Below are positions 1-10,200 of a stretch of DNA of 64,000 nucleotides, in pieces. The position numbers were made by a program, and so were the translations under genes. The notes under the pieces were generated by a model, which worked only from the letters and a program-made list of their open reading frames with translations, made no database searches and was not told the origin of the DNA. The stretch comes from Symbiodinium natans. Taxonomy: Eukaryota > Sar > Dinophyceae > Suessiales > Symbiodiniaceae. The DNA lies in the NCBI GenBank assembly GCA_905221605.1, contig CAJNDS010000335.1, positions 830,910 through 894,909 of the forward strand, given 5' to 3'. Numbering within the stretch: position 1 is the first letter of the stretch; every line of letters starts with the position of its first letter.

Positions 1-1385
1 CTCTGGCTAGCGATTTTCACCGTCTGCTGACACGGATACACACCGCGCAGCTCTCACATGCCTGGAGAATAGAACAGGCTGAAACTTTTTGTTTTAAGGC
101 CAAATTTAATTTGCACACATGCATGCCACCGAACCAAAGTGGGCACGACTTGCTGGTCTAAACGGCTTATATTTTGCAGCGTGTCGTTTGGGTGCTTCTT
201 TTCTGTGCTCTTGGCGAGGCTTACACCCTCGTGAGCGCATCAGAAACCTTAACCAGTCCACAGGCGCAACGTTAAAAAGAGCCTGCAGGCTTGCAATTTT
301 GGTGTCGAAGTGCGTTTTTCTCAAACTGATCTTGCTTGTTTGGCCCACTTTCCTTTTTTGGCCACTTTGAGAGGGACCTGTTTTGCTCTTTGCACTTAGT
401 AAAAAACAGAATGTGTCTTGTGGTGTTTGTTGCCTGGCGTGTCGTTTTGCGTGCTGTGGTTGTTTTCACTTCCAACTCAACTTACAGCTGACGCAGTAAA
501 AAGCCCATTTCAAAAAAACGTCAACGCTCGGAGAGTGAGGAGAAGCCGTAATGGGTCGTCCCATGCCGAATTGTTAGACTCCTGGATTGGCCACCAAGAG
601 TTGAGGCGCCGTGCAATTCAGCAGAGCGGAGAGGTCAAGGAATTTAGCGAAGAAAAAGATCAGCAATTGTGCTGAGCGGCTGTTAAGAATCCATAGCCAA
701 TGATGGACTCCTGCAAACCGCCAAGCGCAAGGCCTTGGCGCTGGAAAGTGTTTCCAGCGGGAACATTTCCAAGCTCGCAGGCGCATGCACAGGTTGATCA
801 TGGGCGTATGGATCAGAAGATACGATGCAGGAAACGTTTCTGGAAGGAAGAGCAGCTAGTTAGCGATCTTCAAAAGTTGATCCAGGTCCGACAGAAATTG
901 CGGCATGTGGATGAATGTCTCATTGCTGCTCAGGCGTGGTCAGGTGGAGGAGAGCAGTTCTTGGACGGCTTGCTAATCTCTGGGAGACCTCTACAACACC
1001 ACCCGAAGCCCTAACCCCAAGCCCCAACCCTAGGGAATCGGTCGAGGTCCCGGCTCTCGTCGATCTCCTCCAGTGGCCATCCACCCGCTCTCCTTGGGCA
1101 ACACCCTGTGCTCCTCTTTGGGCCCCTTGTGAGCAGCAGTTTCAGTGAGGGGCGAGCGGTCAACTCGTGCGCAGACCGTCGGAAGTCTGAGGTGTTTGCT
1201 GCCTGCTTCTTTGAAGGGCTTGGGGGGGCAGGGCCCCACGGCAGCCTAGTTCCACAGGGAAAGGGGGGCTATGTTCTTTGAGGAAGGGTGTTGGGCTCTT
1301 TGGGACCATGTAGGGCTCCTGCCTCCAGTGAGGTTTCACCACGACTTCGACGTCAACTCCGCGCAATTTGCGCTCTTGAACTCAC
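1..1385. other. unassigned left flank
   Basis: No confident gene is seen. Two plus-strand open stretches at 418-675 and 700-1014 have mildly coding-like composition: charged, with a run rich in K, R, E and Q near 790-930. They are separated by stops and match nothing I recognise. They could be a decayed exon or retroelement remnant. A short degenerate telomere-like run (CCCTAACCCCAAG type) lies near 1009-1035. Confidence 0.4.
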
Positions 1386-1389
1386 TGAA

Positions 1390-1520
1390 GGTCCTGGAAC
1401 CCCAACCCAAAAAACCCTAAACCCTAAGCCCAAAACCCTCTTAACAAGGCCAGTGCATGGCCCCCCCCCCCCTGCCCGCTCCCCTCCTCTAGACCCTTGG
1501 TTGGGCCCCCCCCCCCCACA
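1390..1520. repeat. telomere-like tract and C-homopolymers
   Basis: Degenerate CCCTAAA-type units at about 1395-1440 are followed by two runs of ten or more C near 1460-1470 and 1507-1517. This is low-complexity sequence only. Confidence 0.7.
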
Positions 1521-1599
1521 AGTTCAGCTTCTTCAGCTTAGACGGGGGCGGACGGGTCGCCTCGTCGTCGCGTCGCCTCCTTTTCCACGCCGGCTCTTG

Positions 1600-1770
1600 G
1601 GGTAACATTTTGGAGGGCTGGAGGGACTGGCTGCAAGGGCTGAGGCAGGAGGGTGGCTGCAGAGGCTGCAGTGGCTGCAAGGACTGTAGGTGGGGCAGGC
1701 CGGCTGCAGGGGGCTGGGCTGTAGGCTGGCCTGGACCTGGGGCTGGCTGCAGGGGCTGCAGAGGACATTT
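1600..1770. repeat. GGCTGCAGG-type tandem repeat
   Basis: Imperfect tandem units built on GGCTGCAGG/GGCTGCAAGG run through this stretch and lead straight into the GGGGTAAC minisatellite. Confidence 0.75.
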
Positions 1771-1771
1771 G

Positions 1772-2165
1772 GGGGTAACATTGGGGTAACGCCGGTTCAG
1801 GGGTAACATTGGGGTAACGGGGCTCTGGGGGTAACATTCGGGCATAACGCAGGGCTCAGGGGTAACATTGGGGTAACGCGTGCTCAGGGGTAACATTAAG
1901 GGTAACGCGGGCTCTGGGGGTAACATTGGGGTAACGGGGGCTCTGGGGGTAACGTTGGGGTAACGCGGGCTCAGGGGGTAACATTGGGGTAACGCCGGCT
2001 CAGAGGTAACATTGGATCCGGGGTAACATTGGGGTAACGCGGGCTCAGGGGTAACATTGGGGTAACATTGGGGTAACATTGGGGTAACATTGGGGTAACA
2101 TTGGGGTAACATTGGGGTAACGCGGCTCTGGGGGGAACATTGGGGGTAACATTGGGGTAACCGCG
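1772..2165. repeat. GGGGTAACATT minisatellite
   Basis: The base unit is GGGGTAACATT (11 bases). It occurs as plain tandem copies near 2050-2130, and alternates elsewhere with GGGGTAACGCGGGCTCAG-like units, giving a higher-order period of about 29-30 bases. The unit is not the telomere motif. Open frames read through it are repetitive proline-rich strings and are not treated as genes. Confidence 0.9.
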
Positions 2166-2294
2166 GCATCCGTAGAGATCGGAAGCTGCAGGAGCTTGGT
2201 GGGATTAGGCCCTCCAAGCTCTCGCGTTTCTGAAGTGCCAGGAGAGGGCGGTGAATCTTAGGGCTACTGAGGGCCTGGTCAGGCTAAGAAGGTG

Positions 2295-3160
2295 AAGGTG
2301 AAGGGCCTCTAATCTCGTCGCCGCGTCGTCGCAACGTCGCCTTCGTCGCATCGTCGCCCCGTCGTCGTCGCTGCGTCGTCGCTACGTCGCCATCGTTGCA
2401 CTGTCGCCGCGTCGTCGTCGCATCGTCGTCACGTCATTGTCGCCGCGTCGCCGCTCACTCCCAGCCGAGGTGCCCTCACTAGGTGCCCTCACTCCCCGCC
2501 CACTAGGTGCCCTCACTCCCCGCCCCAAGGTCTAGGTGCCCTCACTAGGCGCCCTCACTTCCCGAGGAGGTGCCCTCACTGGGTGCCCTCACTTCCCGAA
2601 GGCCCCGCCGTGTCGTCGTCGCGTCGTCGTCGCCTCCTCGCATCGCACTGTCGTGTCATCCGTCTGCGCCTCTATCCTCACAGCCTCTATCCTCACCGCT
2701 ATCCTCACCCGTGTCCTCATCCCCGGACCACAGTGCTGGTCGTCGCGCCGTCGTGTCGCCGTGCCCGCCCCTATCCTCACCGCTATCCTCACCGCCCGGT
2801 CCTCACCACTCGTCGCCGCGTCGTCGTCACGTATACCGCTATCCTCACCGATCCTTGGGGGAGAGCATGAGGCGCTGCAGCGACTGTGAGGGCCTCGGGG
2901 GCTGCAGCGAGGCCCGCGTCGTCGTCGCGTCGTCGTCGCGTCGTCGTCGCCGCCGCGTCGCCTCGTTTCGCGGGGGCAAGAACCTCTACGCAAGTTGGTG
3001 AAGACTGCTGGAGCGACACCTGGACCGACACCCGCGCACTCGCGCCGCGTCGTAGTGGTCGCGTCTCCAGTCCGCTGCGACCACGCGTGCGTGCCGTCCT
3101 GCATGCGTGTTCGTCGTCGTCGCGGGGTCGCACCTCGCGTCCTGCACGCGCGTTCGTCGA
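2295..3160. repeat. CGT-rich trinucleotide block with GGTGCCCTCACT repeats
   Basis: Dense imperfect CGTCGT/CGTCGC repeats occupy about 2310-2455, 2610-2840 and 2915-3150. They are interrupted by tandem GGTGCCCTCACT units at about 2465-2600 and TATCCTCACCG units at about 2670-2860. Six-frame open stretches here are alanine, arginine and serine-rich repeat products and are not supported as genes. Confidence 0.85.
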
Positions 3161-3380
3161 AGCAAGCGACCTGGAAAAACACATCGTGACCAGTACCACG
3201 AAAGCCTCAGAGAGGTCGGCGGGCTGTACCTGGCCGGGTCGGGCTAAAGACAACAAAGACTTGAACAGTTGCAAGACTGCTACCGCGGCACGCAGAGATT
3301 CGCGCTTGCCTACTTTTTGCTCAGGCGATCGCCGTTCTTTCAAAGTGGTCTCTGCGCCTGCAAAAACGTCCGCACTAAGA

Positions 3381-3556
3381 CTACATGTAGCCTGCATCTT
3401 GCAGGCCCTCCTCGGTCTCGCCCAGGACGTAGAAGACGAAGTACCAATGACGCAGAGCCACCCTGGTGCTCGTGGTGCTCCGGAGGACTGCCTGCGCCGG
3501 CTGCAGGCGCCGGAGCTCCATCTGCAGCTTCGTCTCCTTCTTCAGGGCATCGCCCC
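3381..3556 (-). CDS. possible terminal exon of the P-loop gene
   Basis: A minus-strand open frame directly downstream of the exon ending at 3560 encodes a charged amphipathic stretch (KKETKLQMELRRLQ) and stops at 3381. It lies in a different frame from the preceding exon, so a further splice or a frameshift would be needed to join them. It may equally be a chance frame. I give it low weight. Confidence 0.3.
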
Positions 3557-3559
3557 TGC

Positions 3560-4976
3560 TCAAGTAGCCTTTTGGGCCCGCTCGGCCACCTTCCTCACGT
3601 AGTCCAGGTACTTGGATTCGGGCTTCTGTCCCAGGAGACGCCGGATGTACTGCTGAAGCTCGTTCTCCTCCGTCTCAGCCAGAACGTCCTTGATGGGCCC
3701 GATCTTCGTCTCGTACCACTGGTCGATCTCGCCCTTGATGCCCTGCGCATCCGAGGCGTCGGCCTTGGCCGCGTCCTCAAGGAGCCGCTGCAGCTCGCGG
3801 AAGCTGCCGCCAGCCCGAAGGTAGAAGTACTTGAGGATCTCCTGCCGGCTGAGCTCGTCCATCTTGAGATACGAGGCAATCTCCGGCTTTTCCAGGGCCA
3901 GCTCCACGAAGCCTCGGAACGGGCTTATTGCACGACTTGGCAGCGAGGTCCTGCACTCAGACGGCAACTCCAAGCGACAAGACCAAAAACATAAAGAGCA
4001 CACAACAAAGCCAGGGGGCGCTTCCAAGGCAGTGGGTCCACCCCCACCAGCCGGGACATGTTGAACTTATCCTTTAGGGTGTCTACTACGTGGCGCTCCC
4101 GACTACCATCTAGCCGCTGTTACAGCACCTAGGCAACACCCTGGACGCCCGATTTTGACCCGGCAGCTCCTGGATCTTGTCGGCGATCAAGGACACGGAC
4201 ACTTCCAGCACGAATTTGCACAAAGCGTACTCGTAGGTGAGCTCCCGCGCGAAGCCACCGACGGCAGCGGCGATGGCGTCGCACTGGTTCTGGTCGAAGT
4301 CGTCGGCACGGTTCTGCGTTGACAATTGCATGTAGATTGTCAGTGGGTGCCCAGTCTTCTTCAGGCACTTGCGCTTCAGCTGTTTCATCAACTGCACAAA
4401 TGGTAAGCGCAGCTGAGGGAAGATCTCCGGCACCGTGTCGGCCAGCAGCACCTCTTCAACGATAGCCGCAAGCTCAAGCCTGTCGCCCGGCTGCAAAGTC
4501 CGAAGTATGGGCAGCACCCATCTTCCGCGTTGGCGCTCCTGTGCAAGCAAGCCTTTCAGCATCGTAGACTTTCCGACGCCCTGTGGCCCGCTGATCACTA
4601 TGAACGCAGGGACTTGCATAGCACGGGGGCCGGGCATGTCAAGGAAGGCCGTGACGTCTTGCTGCTGGGCCCGGACGGGAATACGCATTCCCAACACTTC
4701 CTCGGTCATGGCTTGTCCGGCATCTTCTACAGCCTGTGTGAGCGTCCTAAGTGGAAGTAACTTGGTTGGTATTCTTCTCAGAACAAACTCACGAAGCCAT
4801 AGTACTCCCATGCCCGACGTCGCCAGCTTCATCATGTTGTCCCAAATCCCCCACCTCCCGCGTGGCTCTGCTTGGCTCGCGATCGACCCGCTTGGCCTCT
4901 CGCAGGCAGGCCACATGGCGGCGCGGCGGGCCAGCTGGGGCCCGGGCCAGCTACAAACATCTTCGCCTAAGGGCAA
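3560..4976 (-). CDS. P-loop NTPase-domain protein, two exons
   Basis: Candidate host gene. The first block (4976-4160) has a Walker A motif GPQGVGKST at about residues 130-138 after a hydrophobic strand (AFIVISG), so it should bind ATP or GTP. A clear Walker B is not visible. The second block (3912-3560) is helical and charged (KPEIASYLKMDELSRQ). A proposed GT-AG intron at 4159-3913 joins them in frame (817 bases leave one base, completed by the next two) into about 389 residues. The start at 4976 is doubtful: the first 15 or so residues lie beside a telomere-like tract, and an acceptor-like CCAG lies just inside, so an upstream exon is likely (see 5341-5553). Family and partners are not recognised. 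The NTPase call is from the motif; the intron is inference. Confidence 0.55.
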
Positions 4977-4982
4977 TGAGCT

Positions 4983-5062
4983 TCCCCTAAACCCTGAACC
5001 CTAAACCCTAAACCCTAAACCCTAAACCCTAAACCCTAAACATCCCTAAACCCTAAACCCCC
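4983..5062. repeat. interstitial CCCTAAA telomere-like repeats
   Basis: About ten CCCTAAA units, one interrupted by CATC. They lie between two candidate minus-strand exons and so perhaps within an intron. Confidence 0.9.
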
Positions 5063-5340
5063 AAGGCCCTTTAAGCCCTAAAACCCTCAAAAGCCAAAGG
5101 AAGCTGCGGAACAAACAAACAGCGCTGCACACTCTCCCGTGCTGGCATGCTTCGCGCAAGGCAACTCAGCACTGGACCAGGCCTGGGATCGCTGTCGGCA
5201 TCGGCACTCAAGCCACAAAGATGCCATCTGAGCCTTGGCACAGACTTCAGCAAGCGCGGCCCCTAACATGTAAAAAGTGCTGTGGTCTTTCCTGCGTGCT
5301 TCTGTGGGGAACTGCTGGCGCAAGTCAGCTGCTTACTTAC

Positions 5341-5553
5341 TGTGTTGGCGTTGGCGGCGGTTCTGCCGGTTCCACGACCTTCGTACTGCCTGCTGCAGTG
5401 GATGCCTCGCCGCACCTGCACTTGCTACCGGAGATCTCAATCTTGACGGCTGTGTGTTGGAAGGTCGTTCTCGGCCAAACGCAGCAGCGGATGCCGCCCT
5501 TCCAGTGGGAAGCGGCCTTGGGCCATGGCTTCGTCCGCGTCCTTGGCCTTGAG
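5341..5553 (-). CDS. candidate upstream exon of the P-loop gene
   Basis: This 213-base minus-strand block starts after a pyrimidine-rich acceptor (TTTTTTTACCAG) and ends at a donor-like ACA|GTAAGT. One frame is open throughout. Its C-terminal half is proline, threonine and glutamate-rich (EPAEPPPTPT), and it has a CRC motif. It lies on the same strand and upstream of the P-loop block. It is proposed as an exon of the same gene, but linkage is unproven and it contains no recognisable domain. Confidence 0.3.
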
Positions 5554-5599
5554 CTGGTAAAAAAATCACTAGAAGCGGTGCAACTCGAGAAAGATGTGT

Positions 5600-5955
5600 T
5601 ATCATCAGGGCCGTGGTAGCATCGGTGTCCCTATTGTATTAGCACATCATGCACAGCTTTCGCCAGCTCCCAGTAGGCTTTCCGCCGCAACAGCCGACTC
5701 CAGCATATCAGAAAGAACATCGGAAAGAGCACAGTTGCGTTTTGCGCTTTTTTGGAAAATGCTGAAGACAACACGAGATGTGTCCACTGCATTTTTTTTC
5801 TTGTGGGGTGCAGCAAGGAAGCTGCCTGCAGAACTGTAGAGCGCCCTGCATTCCCCACTCGTTCCGGAAGGCCGGGCTCAAATATTAGAGTCTGTTCCAG
5901 GCGCGGGTTGGGGCTTGCGGGTTCCGAGGCAGCAAGGCAGTGCTCGGAGCCCACG
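5600..5955. other. unassigned interval
   Basis: No supported gene. Short open frames exist on both strands, but none has a recognisable domain or repeat. Confidence 0.4.
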
Positions 5956-5959
5956 TCCC

Positions 5960-6131
5960 TCCCAACCCTTGCCGGAAGCTGCGGATTGTGTCTCGAGCAA
6001 GCGTCTGAGCGTCTATTGCTCCAGGTGCTGCCCTGTGATGTGTTCGAGTTGAGGTTTCAACCTGATCCTGACGCGATCCCTGACCTCGATGATGGCTCAG
6101 GGCTCAGCAGTTTCTTTAACGCGGCTTTTCA
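5960..6131 (-). pseudogene. integrase remnant F, C-terminal part (split by element A)
   Basis: If element A and one copy of its TTTCA duplication are removed mentally, the minus strand reads from the integrase fragment at 46265-46765 straight into this segment in one frame, with an internal stop. The continuation contains a basic stretch (EVRDRVRIRLKP) of the kind seen after the catalytic core of retroviral-type integrases. This is the C-terminal end of the oldest mobile-element layer in the window. Confidence 0.55.
6127..6131. repeat. target-site duplication of element A, left copy
   Basis: TTTCA lies directly outside the left end of A. The same five bases lie directly outside its right end at 46265-46269. 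Five-base duplications are usual for Ty1/copia integrases. Confidence 0.85.
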
Positions 6132-6505
6132 CGTGAAAAACCGAAGGTCCCTCTGGTACCTTTTCCCTTGAAAGCACGAACCCTGACCTCTCACACAAGT
6201 GCGGACAGCTCTCTCTTTTTCACAGCCAGAGCCACTTGAGCCAAAAGTCACGAAGTGCACAAACTAAACGAATTCTCTCTTGTGAGCTTAAACTCAGCTT
6301 CAGAACGAAGTTCCTACACACTGCACACTCACTTTAAATAGCGTATTGCGCAAAAACACACTCGTATGATTTCCTTGGAAATCAACGAGGCATAAACCAT
6401 CGAGGATGGGATCACACGGATTCCCAATCACTCCGAAGCAAAACAAACCTATACAAGCTGATCCAAAACATGACAAAAACATCACTGATCAGCCACAATC
6501 TTCCA
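6132..6505 (-). repeat. 3' LTR of element A
   Basis: The LTR core is 6134-6505 (372 bases, TGGAAG...TTTTTCA on the minus strand), plus an outer CG. A G-rich polypurine tract (GCGGGGGG on the minus strand, 6506-6513) lies immediately inside. It is near-identical to the LTRs at 45499-45872 and 45891-46264. Confidence 0.92.
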
Positions 6506-7242
6506 CCCCCCGCATTTTGCTGAGGGTTCATGTCAAAGATCTGAAGTCCAAGCCCAGCTCGGCACTTCAACACTAAGGGGATGCCCTGGCCACATTCCCT
6601 TGGTGCGTACTCGCCACCAAACGAAACAAACAACACACCAGTCGATCTCTGACATCAAACTTAAAACTCATGCAAGATCCCACCATCAGGCAGGTTGTCC
6701 TGGGTCCACATCACTGGTAACCCAAGAGTTCGTTGTCCAAACACGTGAAAAACGAATTAAACTTGCATCCACCTGCACTGGGGCAGGGTTGTCTTGGAAC
6801 GAATCCAAGAGTTCGTGGTGACAAACACGTGAAAACGAATTAATGCAAGCTTCAGATGTTTCCCACTCAGCACTCGACCTTGTCGTGGTACTCCTCCTCA
6901 GTCTCGCATCTTCCAGGTCACCAAACTCACCAACTAGCATCGGCTAGCTGATCCTTCAGGAAAAGATTGGCTTCATAGTTTCGCTTCTTCCAGCGTACCA
7001 TCAGCCAAAAACGTCTTCAGAGGTGGCAATCAGACGCCTTGCAGAAGGGGCTATAGAGTCCCTCGTTGAGTTTCATCATCATTTTGCCTCCTCTTTGCAA
7101 ACTTCTCATGCACTGCAACAACGGCTCACACTAACCAGAAAAATCGCGGGCGCTCCATGGCGGCAACGCGGCCATGGCTTCCAAAAAATGGCTGCGGGTT
7201 TCACTCACCCACCCAACCACTGAGATCACTTAGCATCTCAGT
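6506..7242 (-). other. 3' untranslated region of A with tandem repeat
   Basis: Non-coding interval between the pol stop and the 3' LTR. About 6690-6843 holds two imperfect units of about 75 bases, each with TTAATTCGTTTTCACGTG and an ACGAACTCTTGG core. A short inverted repeat (ACTGAGAT...ATCTCAGT) follows the stop codon. The same layout recurs in D at 44760-45498. Confidence 0.7.
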
Positions 7243-10200
7243 TCATTCTTCATCCTCTTCGCCCTTCTTCTCGCCAGCTCCAGTTGACTCCATCAACTTG
7301 GCGCGGCGCTCCTTGGCGGCTTCCTTCATCTCCGCCAACTCAGCCGTCCTCGTTTCCATCATCACCTCCTGCGAAGATCGGCTAGGCTCAGCTGGCGTCT
7401 CCGCAGGCCTCTCAGTTGGCTGGTCTCCAACCTTTCTCTTCTTCTCTTCCAACATCAGCTCCAAATCGGCAACACTAAAGCTTGCCTTCACACGCTCAGC
7501 AATCTGCGCGATAGCTGCTGCATCCAACTCAGATGGTACAACTGACACAGGCGAGCGAACCGCTTCGCCTTCCAGCTTTGCTCTCTTAGCAGCTTCTTCC
7601 TCGGCAGCTGACAGGTCGGCGATGCGCTTGCGCTTTCGCTCAGCTTCCTCGAACTCTCGGTCTTGCTGTTCCGCTGCAGCCTTGAGGATCCGCTTCAGGT
7701 CCTTTTCCTCCTTCTCGAGTTTCCCAACATTCTCACCCATGATCCCAAAGGCTTGCTGCCACATGTCGGCAGGCAACGTCAAGTTGAACCTCACCACATA
7801 GTCGGTCGGCAAGTGCCACTTACACTTGCAGATCCACACAACACCGCTTCGAGTCTCACTCGCAACCACCTTCTTCCAGCTTGCCGCCCTCTGCGTGTCG
7901 GTGATCTCCTCTTTCTTTTTCTCCAGGTCCTCCAAGAATCCTGCAACAGACTCCATCACGGATCTGTATTGGCTGTAGGCCACAAACGACCACTTGGGAA
8001 CTGGTCTCTCCCTCAGCTCCGGCTCGTGAATCCGAAGTGTATCACACGACAACATCGAAATCACTCGCACTCGCTCCACCAGTTCCTTAAACACCAAGGA
8101 TCCTTCCTTTGCACTTCTCTTCCAGCGCAACACCCATGGGGGATAATACGAGCTCTCAGCTTCATCCTCCATGATCCTCTCTGCTCCCAAAATGGGTAGC
8201 ATGCACAACAGATCCACCATCCGCAAGACTCCGAGGTCCTGGTGCTCACCCAGAAGCAAAACAGGGACTATCCCTTTTCTCTTCAAGTACCTCACGAAGC
8301 TCAACATCGCCAGGCCACACGTTCCCGGCGGTACTTCCATGTACAGTCCTCCTTCATTCACTGCCATCTCCCAGATGATGGCCTTGCCACCAATCTGTCC
8401 ACGGACATCCAAGATTCCGAAGATCTTCGTGGGTTTCTCCTGTAGCTCACACACCTCCTGGATGGGCTTCACCAGCTTCTCGTATGAGCTTTGATAGCGC
8501 AACATATCCTTGTCGGATAGCGTGCCTACCACGTCCTTGAGCTCTAGCTCATCCACTGGAGTTCCGCGCCGGCAGATACTCCATGACACATCACCGAACC
8601 ACTTCGGCGGCTCTGGATCCGCCAGCTCCGGAAACACGTCGACCATCCGTTCAATCACCTTCGGCATGGCCTTGGGTTTCGGTGCAGCTTGGCCTGAGCC
8701 TCGGCTTTCACCTTTATCACCCCTTTTTCCAGCAGCTCGGCGCTCCTTCTCTGCCTCTCGGAGATGGAATGCATGGCTTGCATCCGTGCCAGAGACTGTC
8801 ACAGTCTGTTTGCACTTTTCGCACTTGGGCTTGCCACTTTCATCCCAGCTCAACCCGGCAGCATGCTCGGATCTGAACAACCATTTGCAAACCTTACACC
8901 AAAAGGGGCTTTTCATCTCAGCACCCTGCTCACCCTTCCTGCTGTCTTCAGCTGCCATTTTCCTGTCCTTCACCAAAGGTACAGGCTCCAGGCTAGGGCT
9001 AGCTTCCGTGGTGCTTGAACCAAAGCTTTTGCGGTTGGACCATAAATCCATTTCTTGAACCTCAGGGGAAGAGTCTTCACGAAGGGTTTCGGGACTTCTA
9101 AGTTGGAAATTTTCAAAAACTTCGCCACACTTTTTCACACTTTTCAACGATCCAACTTGCTCCACATTGCATCCAGTTGCCTCGGCAAACTGGCATGCCT
9201 GAACTCCAACCCTTGGTCGGATTCCACAGATCCTCCACACCTGCTGCACATCTTCACCAGGGTATATACCCATAGCTTGCTGGTGCTGACAGAATGTCAC
9301 TTGACTCAAGCACTTTGTAAGAACGTCAGCGATCATTCCCGCTGTCGGGCACCAAATGACCTTCAAGGTCTGAGCTTCCTGTATCCGCTCCTGAAGATAG
9401 CAGACAGCGATGTCTAAGTGGCGAACTCGCCTACTCAACCCACGGTTTAGCAAAACCGCTCTCGCTGAGGAACTGTCAGTGTGCAATCGGATCGTGACAT
9501 CTGACTCGGCCAACTGACCGATCAAAGTCGCAAGTCCCTCACTCTCCTGTACCGCAGTCAAGATGGCTCTCAACTCGGCTTCACAAGAACTCAGCGATAC
9601 ACACCCTTGAACTCGAGAGATTCCCTTGATCAGGCATCCTCTATAAAAGATGGCTATGCCCGACACAGATCTTCGTCCTAACGACGCTTGGGGTGCCCAA
9701 CTGGCATCCGCATACACTTCCAGCTGCGCCGGCCCACTGTCCGGTACATTCCCATCAGGGCCAAAGTACTGCCATGCATGGTATTGTCCCTTTAGGAACC
9801 TAATCACTTGTCGCAATGCTTGCTCAAAGCATGCTGTTGGCTTGGACTGTCCTTGCGAAAGAATGGACATCCACCTACTCAGGTCAGGTCTCGACTGACC
9901 CCACCATGCAATCCGGCCAAGTACTGCTCTGTACCTCGCAGCTGCAGTGTCACTCAACTCAGGATCCGAACCACTTGCTCTGCCCTTCTCGACCGTTTTC
10001 ACGATGTCCGGAGGAGCAGTAACCACCTTCAGGTCCTTACAGAACTCTGTCTCGAACAGGGCATCTAAGTATGCCGGGGGCACTCGCATCCTGAGATGAC
10101 TCCCTTGTCTCTCAATCTCTCGCCCCAAAAAGGTGATCTTTCCACCAGTGGAAGTGATTCGACCCGTTTCCTTGATCTTCAACTCTCCGTTCAGGGTGTC

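Noticed and set aside
1772-2165. CRISPR-like regular repeats
   Set aside because: There are no unique spacers of constant length. The pattern is a simple minisatellite in a eukaryotic context.
1489-2217. 242-codon minus-strand frame rich in repeated NVTP units
   Set aside because: It is a direct readout of the GGGGTAACATT minisatellite. All three frames are open for the same reason.
2536-3602. Several overlapping frames of 100-240 codons on both strands
   Set aside because: Product of CGT trinucleotide repeats: compositionally extreme, and open in nearly all frames.
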